Of a DNA stretch of 64,000 bases, positions 17,707 through 28,328 are shown in pieces. The first letter of the stretch is position 1; the number at the start of each line of letters is the position of its first letter. Source of the stretch: Halopseudomonas xinjiangensis (GTDB lineage: Bacteria; Pseudomonadota; Gammaproteobacteria; Pseudomonadales; Pseudomonadaceae). The DNA lies in assembly GCA_011050525.1 (NCBI GenBank), contig DRFO01000004.1, forward strand, positions 1 to 64,000, given 5' to 3'. The translations under genes and the position numbers were made by a program. The notes beneath the pieces were generated by a model. It made no database searches. It saw only the letters and a list, made by a program, of their open reading frames with translations, and was not told where the DNA came from.

Positions 17707-18732
17707 ATGCGCGTTCTGGGTATAGAAACCTCCTGCGATGAAACCGGTGTCGCGCTGTACGACAGCGAGCGGGGCCTGCTGGCTGATGCCCTGTTCAGTC
17801 AGATCGACCTGCATCGTGTATACGGTGGCGTGGTGCCGGAGCTGGCTTCCCGCGACCATGTGAAAAGACTGGTTCCGCTGATGCGTGAGGTGTTCGCCAG
17901 GGCGGGTGTGGCCGAGGGCGAGGTCGACGGCGTCGCCTACACGGCGGGTCCTGGGTTGGTCGGCGCGTTGCTCGTCGGCGGGGCCTGTGCCCGAGCTCTG
18001 GCGTTTGCCTGGCGAGTGCCGGCGCTGGGTGTGCATCATATGGAAGGGCATCTGCTGGCGCCGATGCTGGAAGCAAGCCCCCCGGAGTTCCCATTCGTTG
18101 CCTTGCTAGTGTCGGGCGGGCATACCCAACTGGTTCGGGTGGACGGTATCGGTCAATATCAATTACTCGGCGAGTCCCTTGATGATGCCGCCGGCGAAGC
18201 CTTTGACAAGACCGCCAAGCTCATGGGGTTGCCCTATCCGGGCGGTCCGGAAATAGCCCGGCTGGCCGTTTCCGGAACGCCGGGTCGCTTTGTTTTTCCG
18301 CGGCCAATGACTGACCGCCCGGGCCTGGATTTCAGTTTCAGCGGGCTCAAGACCTCGACCCTCAACACCTGGCAGAAATGCATTGCCGAAGGTAATGCCG
18401 GCGAGCAGACCCGCTGCGACGTCGCCCTGGCCTTTGAGCAGGCTGTCGTCGAGACTTTGACCATCAAGTGTCGCCGTGCGCTGAAGGCGACGGGCCTTAA
18501 ACGCATGGTTATTGCCGGTGGAGTCAGCGCCAATCGGCATCTGCGAGATTCTTTACAAGCTATGGCCGCAAGTCTGAGGGGCGAGCTTTTCTACGCGCGA
18601 CCGGAGTTTTGTACCGATAATGGCGCGATGATCGCTTACGCGGGTTGTCAGCGATTGATGGCGGGGCAGCACGATGCGGGTGGGATCGAAGCGCGAGCGC
18701 GCTGGCCGATGGACCAGTTGCCTACCCTCTAG
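17707..18732 (+). CDS. tsaD: tRNA threonylcarbamoyladenosine synthase subunit TsaD
   Basis: The 341-residue catalytic subunit that transfers the threonylcarbamoyl group to A37 of tRNAs reading ANN codons, with TsaB and TsaE. Motifs seen: [19 protein letters not shown], the metal-binding H-x-x-x-H in [22 protein letters not shown], and [14 protein letters not shown] near the C-terminus. The family was formerly called Gcp/YgjD. It diverges from rpsU, as commonly seen in Pseudomonas, and converges on plsY with a 13-base gap. No strong ribosome site is visible before the ATG. Confidence 0.97.
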   Translation: MRVLGIETSCDETGVALYDSERGLLADALFSQIDLHRVYGGVVPELASRDHVKRLVPLMREVFARAGVAEGEVDGVAYTAGPGLVGALLVGGACARALAFAWRVPALGVHHMEGHLLAPMLEASPPEFPFVALLVSGGHTQLVRVDGIGQYQLLGESLDDAAGEAFDKTAKLMGLPYPGGPEIARLAVSGTPGRFVFPRPMTDRPGLDFSFSGLKTSTLNTWQKCIAEGNAGEQTRCDVALAFEQAVVETLTIKCRRALKATGLKRMVIAGGVSANRHLRDSLQAMAASLRGELFYARPEFCTDNGAMIAYAGCQRLMAGQHDAGGIEARARWPMDQLPTL

Positions 18733-18745
18733 AAGGCCGCGCCGT

Positions 18746-19330
18746 CTAGCCTCCGAAACGGCTTTCGGTTCCGGCTAGCAGCCGTTCGATATTCAGCCGA
18801 TGCCGAAGCATGATCAGGATCACCATGAAGACTATCGGGAGCAGCAAATCGGTTTCCTGCCAGGCGATCCAGGGTAGCAGCGCCATGCAAGCGACCAGGG
18901 ATGCGAGGGAGGCCATTCTCTGCACGGCAAAGGTTATTATCCAGAGACTGCTTGCCAGTAGCGCCGCAGGCCAGGAAATTACCAGCAGAACGCCAGCAGC
19001 CGTGGCGACACCCTTACCGCCGCGGAAATGGTAATAAATCGGCAGAATGTGCCCAGTGATAACCGCCAGCCCGACCCAGGCCTGTTGCACCGGCTCGAAA
19101 TTCAGGTACCTTGCGAGCCAGACTGCCGTCGCGCCCTTGGTCAGATCACCAGCCAGCGTGGCGAGCGCCAGTGAACGGTTGCCCAGGCGCAGCATGTTGC
19201 TGGCACCCGGATTACCCGAACCCACACTGCGCGGGTCGGGTAGATGTCGCAGACGACTGAGTAGCACGGCAAAGGAAACCGAGCCGAGCAGGTAAGCGAC
19301 GACCGACAGTAATATGAATTCGGCGGACAT
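18746..19330 (-). CDS. plsY: Glycerol-3-phosphate acyltransferase PlsY
   Basis: A 194-residue inner-membrane enzyme that acylates glycerol-3-phosphate from acyl-phosphate, the first step of phospholipid synthesis. Family motifs are VGSGNPGASNMLRLG, GDLTKGATAVWLA and FRGGKGVATAAGVLL. Five to six hydrophobic segments fit the known topology. I prefer the ATG at 19330 (MSAEFILLSVVAYLLGS); the longer frame from 19378 adds a non-hydrophobic extension unlike the family. It diverges from folB. Confidence 0.94.
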   Translation of the reverse strand: MSAEFILLSVVAYLLGSVSFAVLLSRLRHLPDPRSVGSGNPGASNMLRLGNRSLALATLAGDLTKGATAVWLARYLNFEPVQQAWVGLAVITGHILPIYYHFRGGKGVATAAGVLLVISWPAALLASSLWIITFAVQRMASLASLVACMALLPWIAWQETDLLLPIVFMVILIMLRHRLNIERLLAGTESRFGG

Positions 19331-19381
19331 GAGCGTCTTGCGGTGGTGAAAATCAGATTGTAGTCGACAGTGGAGCATTCA

Positions 19382-19744
19382 GTGGACCAGATATTCATAA
19401 AGGGCCTGGCGATAGACGCGGTGATCGGCGTTTATGACTGGGAGCGCACTATCCGCCAGCGCCTTATCCTGGACCTTGATCTGGGCTGGGATATCAGTGC
19501 GGCCGCGGCTGGGGATGACCTGTCCGCTACCCTGGACTATGCTGCACTCAGCCAGCGCATACATGATTATGTCAGCTCCAGTAGCTTTCAGCTGATCGAG
19601 ACGCTGGCGCACAAACTGGCCGAGTTGATAATGGCCGAATACGGAGTGCCCTGGTTGCGTTTGCGCATCAACAAGCCAGACGCCGTAGCCGAGGCGGCCG
19701 GAGGAGTGGGCGTCTTGATCGAGCGAGGAGAGAGGCGGGGATGA
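19382..19744 (+). CDS. folB: Dihydroneopterin aldolase FolB
   Basis: A 120-residue enzyme of folate synthesis that converts 7,8-dihydroneopterin to 6-hydroxymethyl-dihydropterin, also able to epimerise its substrate. The start MDQIFIKGLAIDAVIGVYDW and LDYAALSQRI with later IETLAHKLAELI are characteristic. The GTG at 19382 is chosen because GGAG lies six bases upstream and matches family N-termini; an in-frame GTG at 19370 would add four residues. It overlaps folK by four bases, giving a folate pair. Confidence 0.93.
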   Translation: MDQIFIKGLAIDAVIGVYDWERTIRQRLILDLDLGWDISAAAAGDDLSATLDYAALSQRIHDYVSSSSFQLIETLAHKLAELIMAEYGVPWLRLRINKPDAVAEAAGGVGVLIERGERRG

Positions 19745-20283
19745 TCCCCATATTTCTGGGCATCGGCAGCAATGCGGATCGCGAGCATCATATCGGTCGC
19801 GGCCTGGATGCACTGTGCCAGCTCCTGGGCCCGCTTGATCTGTCTCCGGTTTTTGAAAGCGATGCCGTGGGCGTGCTCGGCCACCGTTTCTACAATATGG
19901 TGGTGGGCGCCGAGACCAATCTGAAGTTGGCTGACCTGAACGCCTCGCTCAAAGCGATCGAGGCGGCCTGCGGGCGCCGCGACCGCCGGTTTCCGGGCCG
20001 TATCACCCTGGATATCGATATTCTGACGTTTGGAAATCTTGCGGGATCTCATAACGGTCTACAGCTGCCGAGGCCCGAGATCCTCGCCAACGCGTTCGTG
20101 TTGTGGCCTCTGGCATTGCTCGCGCCCAATGCGGTCTTGCCAGGCATCGACCGAGTGCCCGCGGACCTGTGGGAAGCCTGGAGTGGTGAACAGCAACTAT
20201 GGCCGGTTGCCTTTGACTGGCAAGGCCAGGCGTTGACTTCTTCCCGACTGTTGGATACCTATCGACCCAGGGCCGCTCTGTAG
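19741..20283 (+). CDS. folK: 6-hydroxymethyl-dihydropterin pyrophosphokinase FolK
   Basis: A 180-residue kinase that pyrophosphorylates the FolB product using ATP. It shows the start MIPIFLGIGSNADRE, the loop GHRFYNMVVGAET, the signature RRDRRFPGRITLDIDIL and LPRPEILANAFVLWPLALLA. Its ATG overlaps the folB stop region. It converges with cca with a 10-base gap. Confidence 0.94.
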   Translation: MIPIFLGIGSNADREHHIGRGLDALCQLLGPLDLSPVFESDAVGVLGHRFYNMVVGAETNLKLADLNASLKAIEAACGRRDRRFPGRITLDIDILTFGNLAGSHNGLQLPRPEILANAFVLWPLALLAPNAVLPGIDRVPADLWEAWSGEQQLWPVAFDWQGQALTSSRLLDTYRPRAAL

Positions 20284-20293
20284 CAACTGTTCG

Positions 20294-21547
20294 TTATCCG
20301 ATTTGAGCGCGCTCGTATTGCTGTTTGTACGAGGTCAGGGCCTGCCCGCGATCAATCTCAAGCGCCTGGCCCAGTTCGGCACCTTGCAAGCCTCTCTCCA
20401 GCAGCGGCTGAACACTTACCTGGCTCGCCGCCTTCACCGCACCCCGTAAATAGTCTGTCTGGGGATAGGCCCGGTCTTCCAGGCCGGTACGCCCTCGGGC
20501 GTCTGCCTCGCATGCGCCGAGGAACTGCTCGAAGCGTTCTGGTCTGCGGTAGATGTCAAAGGCCTTGAACAGCTTGAGCAAAGTTTGCGGACGTAGTTCG
20601 AGAGCGCGGTGGCAATGGGTGTGGTATTCGCAGGTCAGCACAGCGAGTTCCGCACAGTCGCGGGGCACTTTGCAGCGCTGATTGACCGCCTTGACTGTTT
20701 TCACGCCTTTCTGTTCATGACCATGATGCCTGGGCCAGTTGTCCGGGTCGGTCAGTCCTTTCCCCAAGTCGTGCAGCAGACAGGCCCAGCGAGCTGCCAG
20801 GGGCAAATTCATGGCCGCCGCCTGCTGCAATACCAGTAGCTGATGCTCGCCTGTATCTACTTCAGGATGGTGGGCTTCGGGCTGGGGCACGCCAAACAGT
20901 CTGTCGACCTCGGGGAAAAGTCGCGCCAAGGCGCCGCACTGGCGCAGCACCCTAATAAATACCTCAGGGTACGGCTCCATCAGCGCCCGACTGATTTCCT
21001 TCCAGCTGCGTTCTGCAGTGAGCGCTTCCAGTTCGCCTGATTCTGCCAGTTCGCGCATCAGTGCCAGTGTTTCGTCCGCGACCCTGAAACCAAGCCCGGC
21101 GTACCGGGCGGAAAAACGCGCCACCCGTAAGACGCGCAATGGGTCTTCAGCGAAGGCCGGGGAGACGTGACGCAATATCCTGGCATCCAGGTCGCGCTTG
21201 CCGCCGTAGGGGTCGATCAGGCTGCCGTCCTCGGCCTGGGCCATGGCATTGACGGTCAGATCGCGGCGGATGAGATCCTCCTCCAGCGTAACGTCTGGGC
21301 TCGCATGGAAGGTAAAACCTCCGTAGCCCCGACCGCTCTTGCGCTCTGTACGGGCAAGCGCATGTTCTTCGCCAGTGCTGGGCTCCAGAAATACCGGGAA
21401 ATCCTGCCCCACGGGTCGGAAACCGGCAGCAATCATGATATCGGGACTCGCGCCCACCACCACCCAGTCGCGCTCGGAGACGGGCAGGCCAAGAAGTCGG
21501 TCGCGTACTGCGCCGCCGACCAGATACCGGGTAAATTCATTGTTCAT
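20294..21547 (-). CDS. cca: CCA-adding tRNA nucleotidyltransferase
   Basis: A 417-residue enzyme that builds or repairs the CCA end of tRNA without a template. The N-terminal nucleotidyltransferase domain has [20 protein letters not shown] and the catalytic-region text [20 protein letters not shown] with [19 protein letters not shown]-terminal HD domain ([15 protein letters not shown]) marks the gammaproteobacterial form that also has phosphohydrolase activity. The length is close to E. coli Cca (412). Confidence 0.96.
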   Translation of the reverse strand: MNNEFTRYLVGGAVRDRLLGLPVSERDWVVVGASPDIMIAAGFRPVGQDFPVFLEPSTGEEHALARTERKSGRGYGGFTFHASPDVTLEEDLIRRDLTVNAMAQAEDGSLIDPYGGKRDLDARILRHVSPAFAEDPLRVLRVARFSARYAGLGFRVADETLALMRELAESGELEALTAERSWKEISRALMEPYPEVFIRVLRQCGALARLFPEVDRLFGVPQPEAHHPEVDTGEHQLLVLQQAAAMNLPLAARWACLLHDLGKGLTDPDNWPRHHGHEQKGVKTVKAVNQRCKVPRDCAELAVLTCEYHTHCHRALELRPQTLLKLFKAFDIYRRPERFEQFLGACEADARGRTGLEDRAYPQTDYLRGAVKAASQVSVQPLLERGLQGAELGQALEIDRGQALTSYKQQYERAQIG

Positions 21548-21614
21548 GGCGGTGACTCTAAGGCATTGCCGCGGTCAGGCCAAGATGCCCGGTCTGGATT
21601 GCCCGGGCGCAGCC

Positions 21615-23165
21615 TCAGATCGGGGGAATATTCAGGTCAAAACGCGGCAGACGCCCGTCATCAGCGGGTCGGGGTGGTATATGGGCTTCGCTGACGATCT
21701 CGTCGCCGTCCAGGCTTTCCAGGTGAATATCGAAGCCCCAGAGCCGGTGAAGGTGACGAAGCATTTCCTGCGTGGATTCGCCCAGCGGCTTGCCCTGGTG
21801 CCGCTGATGTCGGAGTGTCAGGGACCGATCGCCCCGGCGGTCTACCTCCCATACTTGAATGTTGGGTTCCCGGTTGCCCAGATTGTATTGCGCCGCCAAC
21901 TCTTGCCTGACCAGCCGATACCCGTCGTCGTCATGGATTGCACTGATTTCCAGGTGGTCACGCTGGTCGTCATCGACGATCGCAAACAGCTTCAGGTCGC
22001 GGATGACCTTGGGCGACAGGAATTGCAGGATGAAGCTCTCGTCCTTGAAGGTGCGCATGGCGAACTTGATGGTTTCCAGCCAGTCGCTGCCGGCTATATC
22101 CGGGAACCATCGGCGGTCCTCGTCGGTGGGGTGCTCGCAGATGCGACGGATATCCTGCATCATCGCAAAGCCGAGCGTGTAGGGGTTGATTCCGCTGTAC
22201 CACTTGCTATCAAAGGAGGGCTGGTAGATCACACTGGTATGCGATTGCAGAAATTCGATCATGAAGCCTTCGGTTACCTTGCCCTCGTCATACATATGGT
22301 TGAGCAGCGTATAGTGCCAGAACGTCGCCCAGCCTTCGTTCATCACCTGGGTCTGACGCTGGGGATAAAAATACTGGGCGATCTTGCGCACTATGCGCAC
22401 CACCTCGCGTTGCCAGGGCTCCAGCAATGGCGCGTTCTTTTCAATGAAATACAGCAGGTTTTCCTGCGGTTCGGTGGGATACCTGGTTCCGTCCAGTTGC
22501 TTGTCCTGCTGCGCTGCGCTGATCGGTATCGTCCGCCACAGATCGTTGACCTGCCGTTGTATATGCTCCTCTCGGTCGATCTGCCGACGCCGTTCCTCTT
22601 CCGCTGAAATGGGGTAGGGACGCTTGTAACGATCAACGCCGTAGTTCATCAGCGCGTGGCAGGAATCAAGGAGGTCTTCTACGGCATCAATGCCGTGGCG
22701 CTCTTCACAGCGATTGATGTATTGCTTGGCAAAGACCAGGTAATCGACGATGGCGCTGGCGTCGGTCCAGGTGCGGAACAGGTAGTTGCCCTTGAAAAAG
22801 GAATTATGACCATAGCAGGCATGCGCGATAACCAGCGCCTGCATGGTCATGGTGTTTTCCTCCATCAGATAGGCAATGCACGGCTCGGAGTTGATTACGA
22901 TTTCGTAGGCCAGGCCCATCTGCCCGCGCTGATAATTCTTCTCGGTATGCAGAAAATGCTTGCCGTAGGACCAGTGGTGGTATCCCAACGGCATGCCAAC
23001 GGAGGCGTAAGCATCCATCATCTGTTCAGCGGTAATGACCTCTATCTGGTTGGGGTAGGTATCCAGGCCGTAGATATCGCGGGCGATACGCCCGATTTCC
23101 TTGTCGTATTCCCGGATCAGATCGAAGGTCCATTCCGAGCCGGTGGAGATGGGTTGGCGTTTCAT
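21615..23165 (-). CDS. ycgB: SpoVR/YcgB family protein
   Basis: A 516-residue cytosolic protein of the SpoVR family. The text [20 protein letters not shown] and [20 protein letters not shown] is diagnostic. The family is named after a Bacillus spore-cortex protein; in Gram-negative bacteria it is encoded with prkA and yeaH and belongs to the stationary-phase/nitrogen-stress response, with no agreed molecular activity. Its ATG overlaps the yeaH stop by four bases, so the two are translationally coupled. Confidence 0.95.
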   Translation of the reverse strand: MKRQPISTGSEWTFDLIREYDKEIGRIARDIYGLDTYPNQIEVITAEQMMDAYASVGMPLGYHHWSYGKHFLHTEKNYQRGQMGLAYEIVINSEPCIAYLMEENTMTMQALVIAHACYGHNSFFKGNYLFRTWTDASAIVDYLVFAKQYINRCEERHGIDAVEDLLDSCHALMNYGVDRYKRPYPISAEEERRRQIDREEHIQRQVNDLWRTIPISAAQQDKQLDGTRYPTEPQENLLYFIEKNAPLLEPWQREVVRIVRKIAQYFYPQRQTQVMNEGWATFWHYTLLNHMYDEGKVTEGFMIEFLQSHTSVIYQPSFDSKWYSGINPYTLGFAMMQDIRRICEHPTDEDRRWFPDIAGSDWLETIKFAMRTFKDESFILQFLSPKVIRDLKLFAIVDDDQRDHLEISAIHDDDGYRLVRQELAAQYNLGNREPNIQVWEVDRRGDRSLTLRHQRHQGKPLGESTQEMLRHLHRLWGFDIHLESLDGDEIVSEAHIPPRPADDGRLPRFDLNIPPI

Positions 23166-24433
23166 GTGGCCATCCTCTTCTGGAACAGCTTGCGAAAAAC
23201 AGGGTAGATATCGGCCGCGTCAACGATCTGTTGCTGGGCGAAGCTATCCGCAAAGCGCTCGGCTACCTGTTCGTATTCATACCACAGCGCCTGGTGTTCT
23301 CTCGGGGTGATCTCTACATAGCAGTAATACTGCATCGCCGGCATGATCTGCCGGGTCAACAGTTCGCGGCAGATTGGCGAATCGTCGTTCCAGTTGTCTC
23401 CATCCGAGGCCTGGGCGCAGTAGATATTCCATTCGTTCGGCGAATAGCGCTCGTCCACGATCTCCTGCATCAATCGCAGGGCGCTGGAGACAATGGTGCC
23501 CCCTGTTTCCCGCGAATAAAAAAACTCCTCTTCATCCACCTCCTTGGCGCTGGTGTGGTGGCGGATGAACACCACCTCGATGCGCTCATAGTTTCGACGC
23601 AGGAACAGATAAAGCAGAATGTAAAAACGTTTGGCCAGATCCTTGGTGGCCTGCGTCATTGAGCCAGACACGTCCATCAGGCAGAACATCACCGCCTTGG
23701 AGCTGGGATTGGGCTGCTTGGTAATCAGGTTGTAGCGCAGGTCGAAGGTATCCAGGAACGGAATTCTATCGACCCGGCGACGCAGTTGTTCAATCTCCTG
23801 TTCCAGAGCCTTGATGTCGGCGAGATTGTCCGGCTGGGTGAGCAGCAGGTGCTCCAGCTCGCTGCTCGCTGCACGCAGCCTGGCGCGACTCCCGCCGCTC
23901 AAGGCTATGCGTCTGGCGTGGGCAGCCCGCATCGAACGAACTATATTGATCCGTGACGGATTGCCTTGCTGGCTGATCCCGGCACGTACGGGTTTGAAGG
24001 TGTCGGTCCCCGTAAGATGGCGCTTGAGCAAGTTGGGTAGCGCCAGATCCTCGAACATGAAGTCGAGAAATTCTTCCTGGGTGATCTGGAAAACGAACTC
24101 GTCCATCCCCTCGCCGCTATTGCCAGCCTGATTGCCGCCCTTGCCCCCACCGCCTCCCTCGGGTCGGGCTATCTGATCGCCAGTAGTGAACTCGCGGTTG
24201 CCCGGGTGCACCCGGGTTTGGCGTCCCCCCTGGCCGTGGTGAAATATCGGTTCATCGATATCACGGCCCGGAATGCTGATCTGTTCGCCATGCTCGATAT
24301 CGGTAATCGAACGCCGGCCCACCGCTTCCTCAACGGCTTTTTTGATATGCGCCTTGTAGCGACGCAGAAAGCGTTGACGGTTAACCGTGCTCTTGTTCTT
24401 GCCGTTCAAACGTCGGTCAATCACATAACTCAT
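23162..24433 (-). CDS. yeaH: YeaH/DUF444 protein with VWA-like domain
   Basis: A 423-residue protein of the DUF444 family. It starts [20 protein letters not shown] and carries a von Willebrand A-like segment with a metal-site motif DVSGSMTQ (within [20 protein letters not shown]). A glycine-rich linker ([20 protein letters not shown]) lies near residue 100. It acts with the PrkA kinase in stress signalling in E. coli (YeaG/YeaH). It is the middle gene of prkA-yeaH-ycgB. Confidence 0.95.
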   Translation of the reverse strand: MSYVIDRRLNGKNKSTVNRQRFLRRYKAHIKKAVEEAVGRRSITDIEHGEQISIPGRDIDEPIFHHGQGGRQTRVHPGNREFTTGDQIARPEGGGGGKGGNQAGNSGEGMDEFVFQITQEEFLDFMFEDLALPNLLKRHLTGTDTFKPVRAGISQQGNPSRINIVRSMRAAHARRIALSGGSRARLRAASSELEHLLLTQPDNLADIKALEQEIEQLRRRVDRIPFLDTFDLRYNLITKQPNPSSKAVMFCLMDVSGSMTQATKDLAKRFYILLYLFLRRNYERIEVVFIRHHTSAKEVDEEEFFYSRETGGTIVSSALRLMQEIVDERYSPNEWNIYCAQASDGDNWNDDSPICRELLTRQIMPAMQYYCYVEITPREHQALWYEYEQVAERFADSFAQQQIVDAADIYPVFRKLFQKRMAT

Positions 24434-24544
24434 TCAAGGCCCTCCGGACCCGCTTCAATTTCAAGCCGGCCCTGCCGTTCTCCGCCAATGCGTCAGCTTG
24501 CTGGCGCATGCGTGTAGCGCGTGGAGCGATCAGACTGCTGTGCC

Positions 24545-26467
24545 TTACTGAGCCTTGCGCACCCGCAGGTACCATTCCGACAACAAGCGAACCTGTTTTT
24601 CGGTATAGCCGCGCTCCACCATGCGCGTGACGAAATCGCTGTGTTTCTTCTGGTCTTCCTTGGACGCCTTGGCGTTGAAACTGATAACCGGAAGCAGGTC
24701 CTCGGTATTGGAGAACATCTTCTTCTCGATCACTACGCGCAGCTTTTCATAGGACAACCAGGAAGGATTCTTGCCGTTGTTGTGGGCACGGGCCCGCAAT
24801 ACGAAGTTGACGATCTCGTTGCGGAAGTCCTTCGGATTACTGATACCTGCCGGCTTCTCGATTTTTTCCAGCTCTTCGTTGAGCGCCACCCGATTGAGGA
24901 TTTCGCCGGTATCCGGATCGCGGTATTCCTGATCCTGGATCCAGAAGTCCGCATAAAGAACATAGCGGTCGAATATGTTCTGGCCGTATTCGCTGTAAGA
25001 CTCGAGGTACGCGGTCTGGATCTCCTTGCCGATAAATTCGACGTAGCGTGGCGCCAGGTATTCCTTGATAAAGCGCAGGTAGCGTTCGCTGACCTCGTTG
25101 GGAAATTGCTCCTGCTCGATCTGTTGTTCCAGCACGTAGAGCAGATGCACCGGGTTAGCGGCTATTTCGCTGTGATCGTAGTTGAACACCTTGGACAGAA
25201 TCTTGAAGGCGAAGCGCGTCGAGAGCCCGTTCATACCCTCATCGACGCCTGCTGTATCCCGGTATTCCTGGATCGACTTGGCCTTGGGGTCAGTGTCTTT
25301 CAGGTTTTCGCCATCGTAGATGCGCATCTTGGAGTAGACGTTGGAATTCTCCGGCTCCTTGAGCCGCGACAGAACGGTGAACTGCGCAAGCATCTTCAGC
25401 GTGTCTGGCGCGCAGTGCGCCTGGGCGAGCGAGCTGTTGGTAAGCAGTTTGCCGTATATCTGGATCTCGTCGCTGACCCGCAGACAATAGGGCACCTTGA
25501 CGATGTAGATGCGGTCAATGAAGGCTTCGTTATTCTTGTTGTTGCGGAAGGTATGCCATTCCGACTCGTTGGAGTGGGCCAGGATTACGCCGCTGAAGGG
25601 GATTGCGCCCAGCCCTTCAGTGCTGTTGTAGTTGCCTTCCTGGGTAGCCGTCAGGAGAGGATGCAGTACCTTGATGGGCGCCTTGAACATCTCGACGAAT
25701 TCCATCAGGCCCTGGTTGGCCCGGCACAGCGCGCCAGAGTAGCTATAAGCGTCAGGGTCGTTCTGCGGAAATTCCTCAAGCTTGCGGATATCAACCTTGC
25801 CCACCAGCGCGGAAATGTCCTGGTTGTTCTCATCACCCGGTTCGGTTTTGGCAACGGCGATCTGCTGCAGGATGGAAGGGTAGAGCTTGACCACCTTGAA
25901 CTTGCTGACATCGCCATTGAACTCATGCAGGCGCTTGACCGCCCAGGGCGACATGATGCTGTTGATATAGCGCCGCGGTATCCCGTAGTCCTCCTCCAGA
26001 ATGGCTCCATCCTCCTCGGCATTGAACAGCCCCAGTGGGGATTCAAATACGGGCGAATCCTTGATCGCGTAGAAGGGTACCTGCTGAATAAGGGACTTGA
26101 GTTTTTCCGCCAGGGACGATTTGCCGCCACCCACCGGGCCGAGCAGATACAGAATCTGCTTCTTTTCCTCGAGCCCTTGGGCGGCGTGTTTGAAAAACGA
26201 CACAATGTGTTCGATGGCGTCTTCCATTCCGTGGAAATCGGCGAAGGCAGGGTAGCGCTTGATCATCTTGTTAGAAAAAATGCGTGAATATCGGGGGTCA
26301 AGCGAGGTATCGATCAGCTCCGGTTCGCCTATTGCCGACAGCAGCCGTTCGGCGGCGGACGCGTAGGTCATTGGGTCGGATTTGCACAGCTCAAGATACT
26401 CTTGCAGGGAATATTCTTCCTGCCGGGTAGTCTCGAAACGGTTCTGGAAATGGCTGAATATGCTCAT
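24545..26467 (-). CDS. prkA: PrkA serine protein kinase (YeaG)
   Basis: A 640-residue AAA-type protein kinase. The N-terminal AAA domain has the Walker A GPVGGGKSSLAEKLK; the C-terminal PrkA domain includes FVEMFKAPIKVLHPLLTATQ and VILAHSNESEWHTFRNNKNN. PrkA relatives phosphorylate proteins and sustain stationary-phase and nitrogen-starvation responses; some also have been described as proteases. It is first in an operon with yeaH (111 bases on) and ycgB. Confidence 0.95.
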   Translation of the reverse strand: MSIFSHFQNRFETTRQEEYSLQEYLELCKSDPMTYASAAERLLSAIGEPELIDTSLDPRYSRIFSNKMIKRYPAFADFHGMEDAIEHIVSFFKHAAQGLEEKKQILYLLGPVGGGKSSLAEKLKSLIQQVPFYAIKDSPVFESPLGLFNAEEDGAILEEDYGIPRRYINSIMSPWAVKRLHEFNGDVSKFKVVKLYPSILQQIAVAKTEPGDENNQDISALVGKVDIRKLEEFPQNDPDAYSYSGALCRANQGLMEFVEMFKAPIKVLHPLLTATQEGNYNSTEGLGAIPFSGVILAHSNESEWHTFRNNKNNEAFIDRIYIVKVPYCLRVSDEIQIYGKLLTNSSLAQAHCAPDTLKMLAQFTVLSRLKEPENSNVYSKMRIYDGENLKDTDPKAKSIQEYRDTAGVDEGMNGLSTRFAFKILSKVFNYDHSEIAANPVHLLYVLEQQIEQEQFPNEVSERYLRFIKEYLAPRYVEFIGKEIQTAYLESYSEYGQNIFDRYVLYADFWIQDQEYRDPDTGEILNRVALNEELEKIEKPAGISNPKDFRNEIVNFVLRARAHNNGKNPSWLSYEKLRVVIEKKMFSNTEDLLPVISFNAKASKEDQKKHSDFVTRMVERGYTEKQVRLLSEWYLRVRKAQ

Positions 26468-26776
26468 GGCACGACCTCGCTCTTACTTGGATGAGGTCCG
26501 TGGCTTCCGGGCAGCGACCCGCCTGACGCTGTACAGGGCGACGGCATATAGTGATGCGTGAATCCCCCAATACCACTTCAAAACGGGCGTAATCAGAAAG
26601 TCTGTCGGAGCTGCGGTAGCCAGCCAGGCTGACCCCGGTTCCGGCAGGCTTCCTTATTATCGGAAGCCGGCAGACCGGCCTTCACTTATTTGTTCGCCTT
26701 GGTCTGAGGATAGTTCTTTTGGGCGAGGCTTACAGCGGGTATTTGAAAAAAAGTTATTGCGCGGTGTTGTCGGCGC
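26468..26776. other. prkA promoter region and glpE 3' flank
   Basis: About 309 bases without a gene. It should carry the prkA promoter. A hairpin (GGCTTCC at 26647-26653, GGAAGCC at 26662-26668, 8-base loop) lies about 110 bases past the glpE stop and may end that transcript; no T-run follows. Confidence 0.4.
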
Positions 26777-27103
26777 TCAGCGCTGGCTCTCATCGACGCG
26801 CTCGGGATACTGCTGACGCCATAGTTCGAAACCGCCGTCCAGGCTGTAAACCTCGGCGAAGCCCGCGTCGGAAAGATAGGCTGCCGCCGGCTGGCTGGAA
26901 TTGCCGTGATAACAGCAGACCACCAGGGGAGTCTGATGATCGGTAGAGGAAACAAACTGCGCCAGATTGTCATTATCCAGCCGCACGGCCTGGGTGATGT
27001 GCCCCGTCCGGTAACTTTGCTGATCACGAATATCGACCACATTGGCGCCTCGTTCCAGCAGGTCGGCGGCCACATCAGGACTGATACGTTGAAATTCGCT
27101 CAT
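26777..27103 (-). CDS. glpE: Thiosulfate sulfurtransferase GlpE
   Basis: A 108-residue single-domain rhodanese that moves sulphur from thiosulfate to cyanide or thiol acceptors through a cysteine persulfide. The active-site loop reads CCYHGNSSQPAAAYL, matching GlpE. DIRDQQSYRTGHI is the typical N-terminal rhodanese segment. I use the ATG at 27103 (GGAG six bases upstream), not the longer frame from 27136. It follows apaH on the same strand. Confidence 0.92.
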   Translation of the reverse strand: MSEFQRISPDVAADLLERGANVVDIRDQQSYRTGHITQAVRLDNDNLAQFVSSTDHQTPLVVCCYHGNSSQPAAAYLSDAGFAEVYSLDGGFELWRQQYPERVDESQR

Positions 27104-27104
27104 C

Positions 27105-27917
27105 TCATTCTCCACAGGAACACTGGTGTCGCTCACTCGTGTTCAGATTCATCAACGTCATACTGTTGCCCCACACGCAGCCGGTATCCAGGGCATGCAC
27201 GCCAACCGCGTCCGTCTTGCCTTCCAGCGCTGCCCAATGGCCGAATATCAGCTGAGTATCGGGGTCCTTGCGCTGAAAGCTGAACCACGGAGCGTAGCCC
27301 TTGGGCGCGCTGCCCAGCCCTTCCTTTGCCTTGAAATCGAGCGTGCCATCCGGCTTGCAGAAGCGCATGCGGGTCAGGTAGTTGGTGATGGTACGCAGAC
27401 GGTCCATACCCTTGAGGCCTGGACTCCAGCGAGCCGGTTCATTGCCGTACATCGTAGCGAAAAATTCGTCCAGCTGTTCATCGCTGCGCAAGATACCCTC
27501 GACCTCGGCAGCGCGCTTGAGCGTCTGCTTCACCGACCAGATAGGCGGGATGCCCGCGTGGGTCATGACACAGTCCAGGCTCTTGTCGTAATAGGCCAGT
27601 GGCCTTTGGCGCAGACTGCCGAGTAGTTTCTCCCGGTCCGGCGCCTTGAGAACCGGCAGCAGGGTGTCGGATTTGCGCAACCGACTGGCGTCGCGGGACG
27701 CGGCCAGCAAATGCAGGTCGTGGTTGCCGAGCACGGCTATGCAGGCATTACCCAGACTGTCGATAAAACGCAGGGCCGCCAGCGAGTCCGGTCCGCGGTT
27801 AACCAGGTCTCCTACCGACCAGAGGACGTCACGAGATGGATTGAAGTCCACTTCGTCCAAAAGGCATTGCAGAGGCTTTAGACAGCCTTGTAAATCGCCG
27901 ACGGCGTAGGTAGTCAT
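27105..27917 (-). CDS. apaH: Symmetrical Ap4A hydrolase ApaH
   Basis: A 270-residue metallophosphatase that splits Ap4A into two ADP, and also removes Np4-type caps from RNA 5' ends in E. coli. Metal-site motifs are GDLQGC, GDLVNRGPDS and LGNHDLHLLA, with VMTHAGIPPIW further on. It follows apaG by 24 bases in the lptD-surA-pdxA-rsmA-apaG-apaH series and is followed at once by glpE. Confidence 0.96.
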   Translation of the reverse strand: MTTYAVGDLQGCLKPLQCLLDEVDFNPSRDVLWSVGDLVNRGPDSLAALRFIDSLGNACIAVLGNHDLHLLAASRDASRLRKSDTLLPVLKAPDREKLLGSLRQRPLAYYDKSLDCVMTHAGIPPIWSVKQTLKRAAEVEGILRSDEQLDEFFATMYGNEPARWSPGLKGMDRLRTITNYLTRMRFCKPDGTLDFKAKEGLGSAPKGYAPWFSFQRKDPDTQLIFGHWAALEGKTDAVGVHALDTGCVWGNSMTLMNLNTSERHQCSCGE

Positions 27918-27941
27918 GCCAGGGCCTCGTATACGGAGGAA

Positions 27942-28325
27942 TCAGTTGAGGGCGTTTGGCTTGGACAGACGAAACAGTGGAATGTCTGCGCGGAAAGCAT
28001 GCCGGTCCTCAGCGCGCATACCATAGCTGCCTTGCATGGTACCAACCGGCGTCTCCAGCAGGCAGCCACTGCTGTAGGTGTGGCTTTTGCCGGGTTGGAT
28101 GACCGGCTGCTCACCTACCACACCAGGCCCCTCAACCGTCTGGACCTTGCCGTTACCGTCGGTGATTGTCCATTGACGATCAAGTAGCTGGGCGGCAATC
28201 ACACCCTCGTTGTTGATGCTGATTGTATAGGCGAAGGCGAATCGATTGGCGTCGGGGTCGGATTGTTCACGCAAATAGCGGGTTTCCACCTTCACGTTGA
28301 TAGCATAGGTGCTGGAAGCGCTCAT
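27942..28325 (-). CDS. apaG: ApaG (Co2+/Mg2+ efflux-associated) protein
   Basis: A 127-residue protein with the fibronectin-like ApaG fold. Recognisable text: [34 protein letters not shown], and [17 protein letters not shown]. It has been linked to cobalt resistance in Salmonella, but its biochemical role is unsettled. It starts three bases after the rsmA stop, within one transcription unit. Confidence 0.95.
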   Translation of the reverse strand: MSASSTYAINVKVETRYLREQSDPDANRFAFAYTISINNEGVIAAQLLDRQWTITDGNGKVQTVEGPGVVGEQPVIQPGKSHTYSSGCLLETPVGTMQGSYGMRAEDRHAFRADIPLFRLSKPNALN

Positions 28326-28328
28326 GGC

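Noticed and set aside
21339..22607. A 422-codon plus-strand frame opposite cca and spoVR
   Set aside because: It is a shadow of two convincing genes, with no motif of its own.
24521..26287. A 588-codon plus-strand open frame opposite prkA
   Set aside because: It is entirely a shadow of the well-conserved prkA frame; the text resembles no family and no ribosome site was found.
26686..27075. A 129-codon minus-strand frame overlapping glpE
   Set aside because: The overlapping frame encodes GlpE with its intact active-site loop; this one is the shifted frame.
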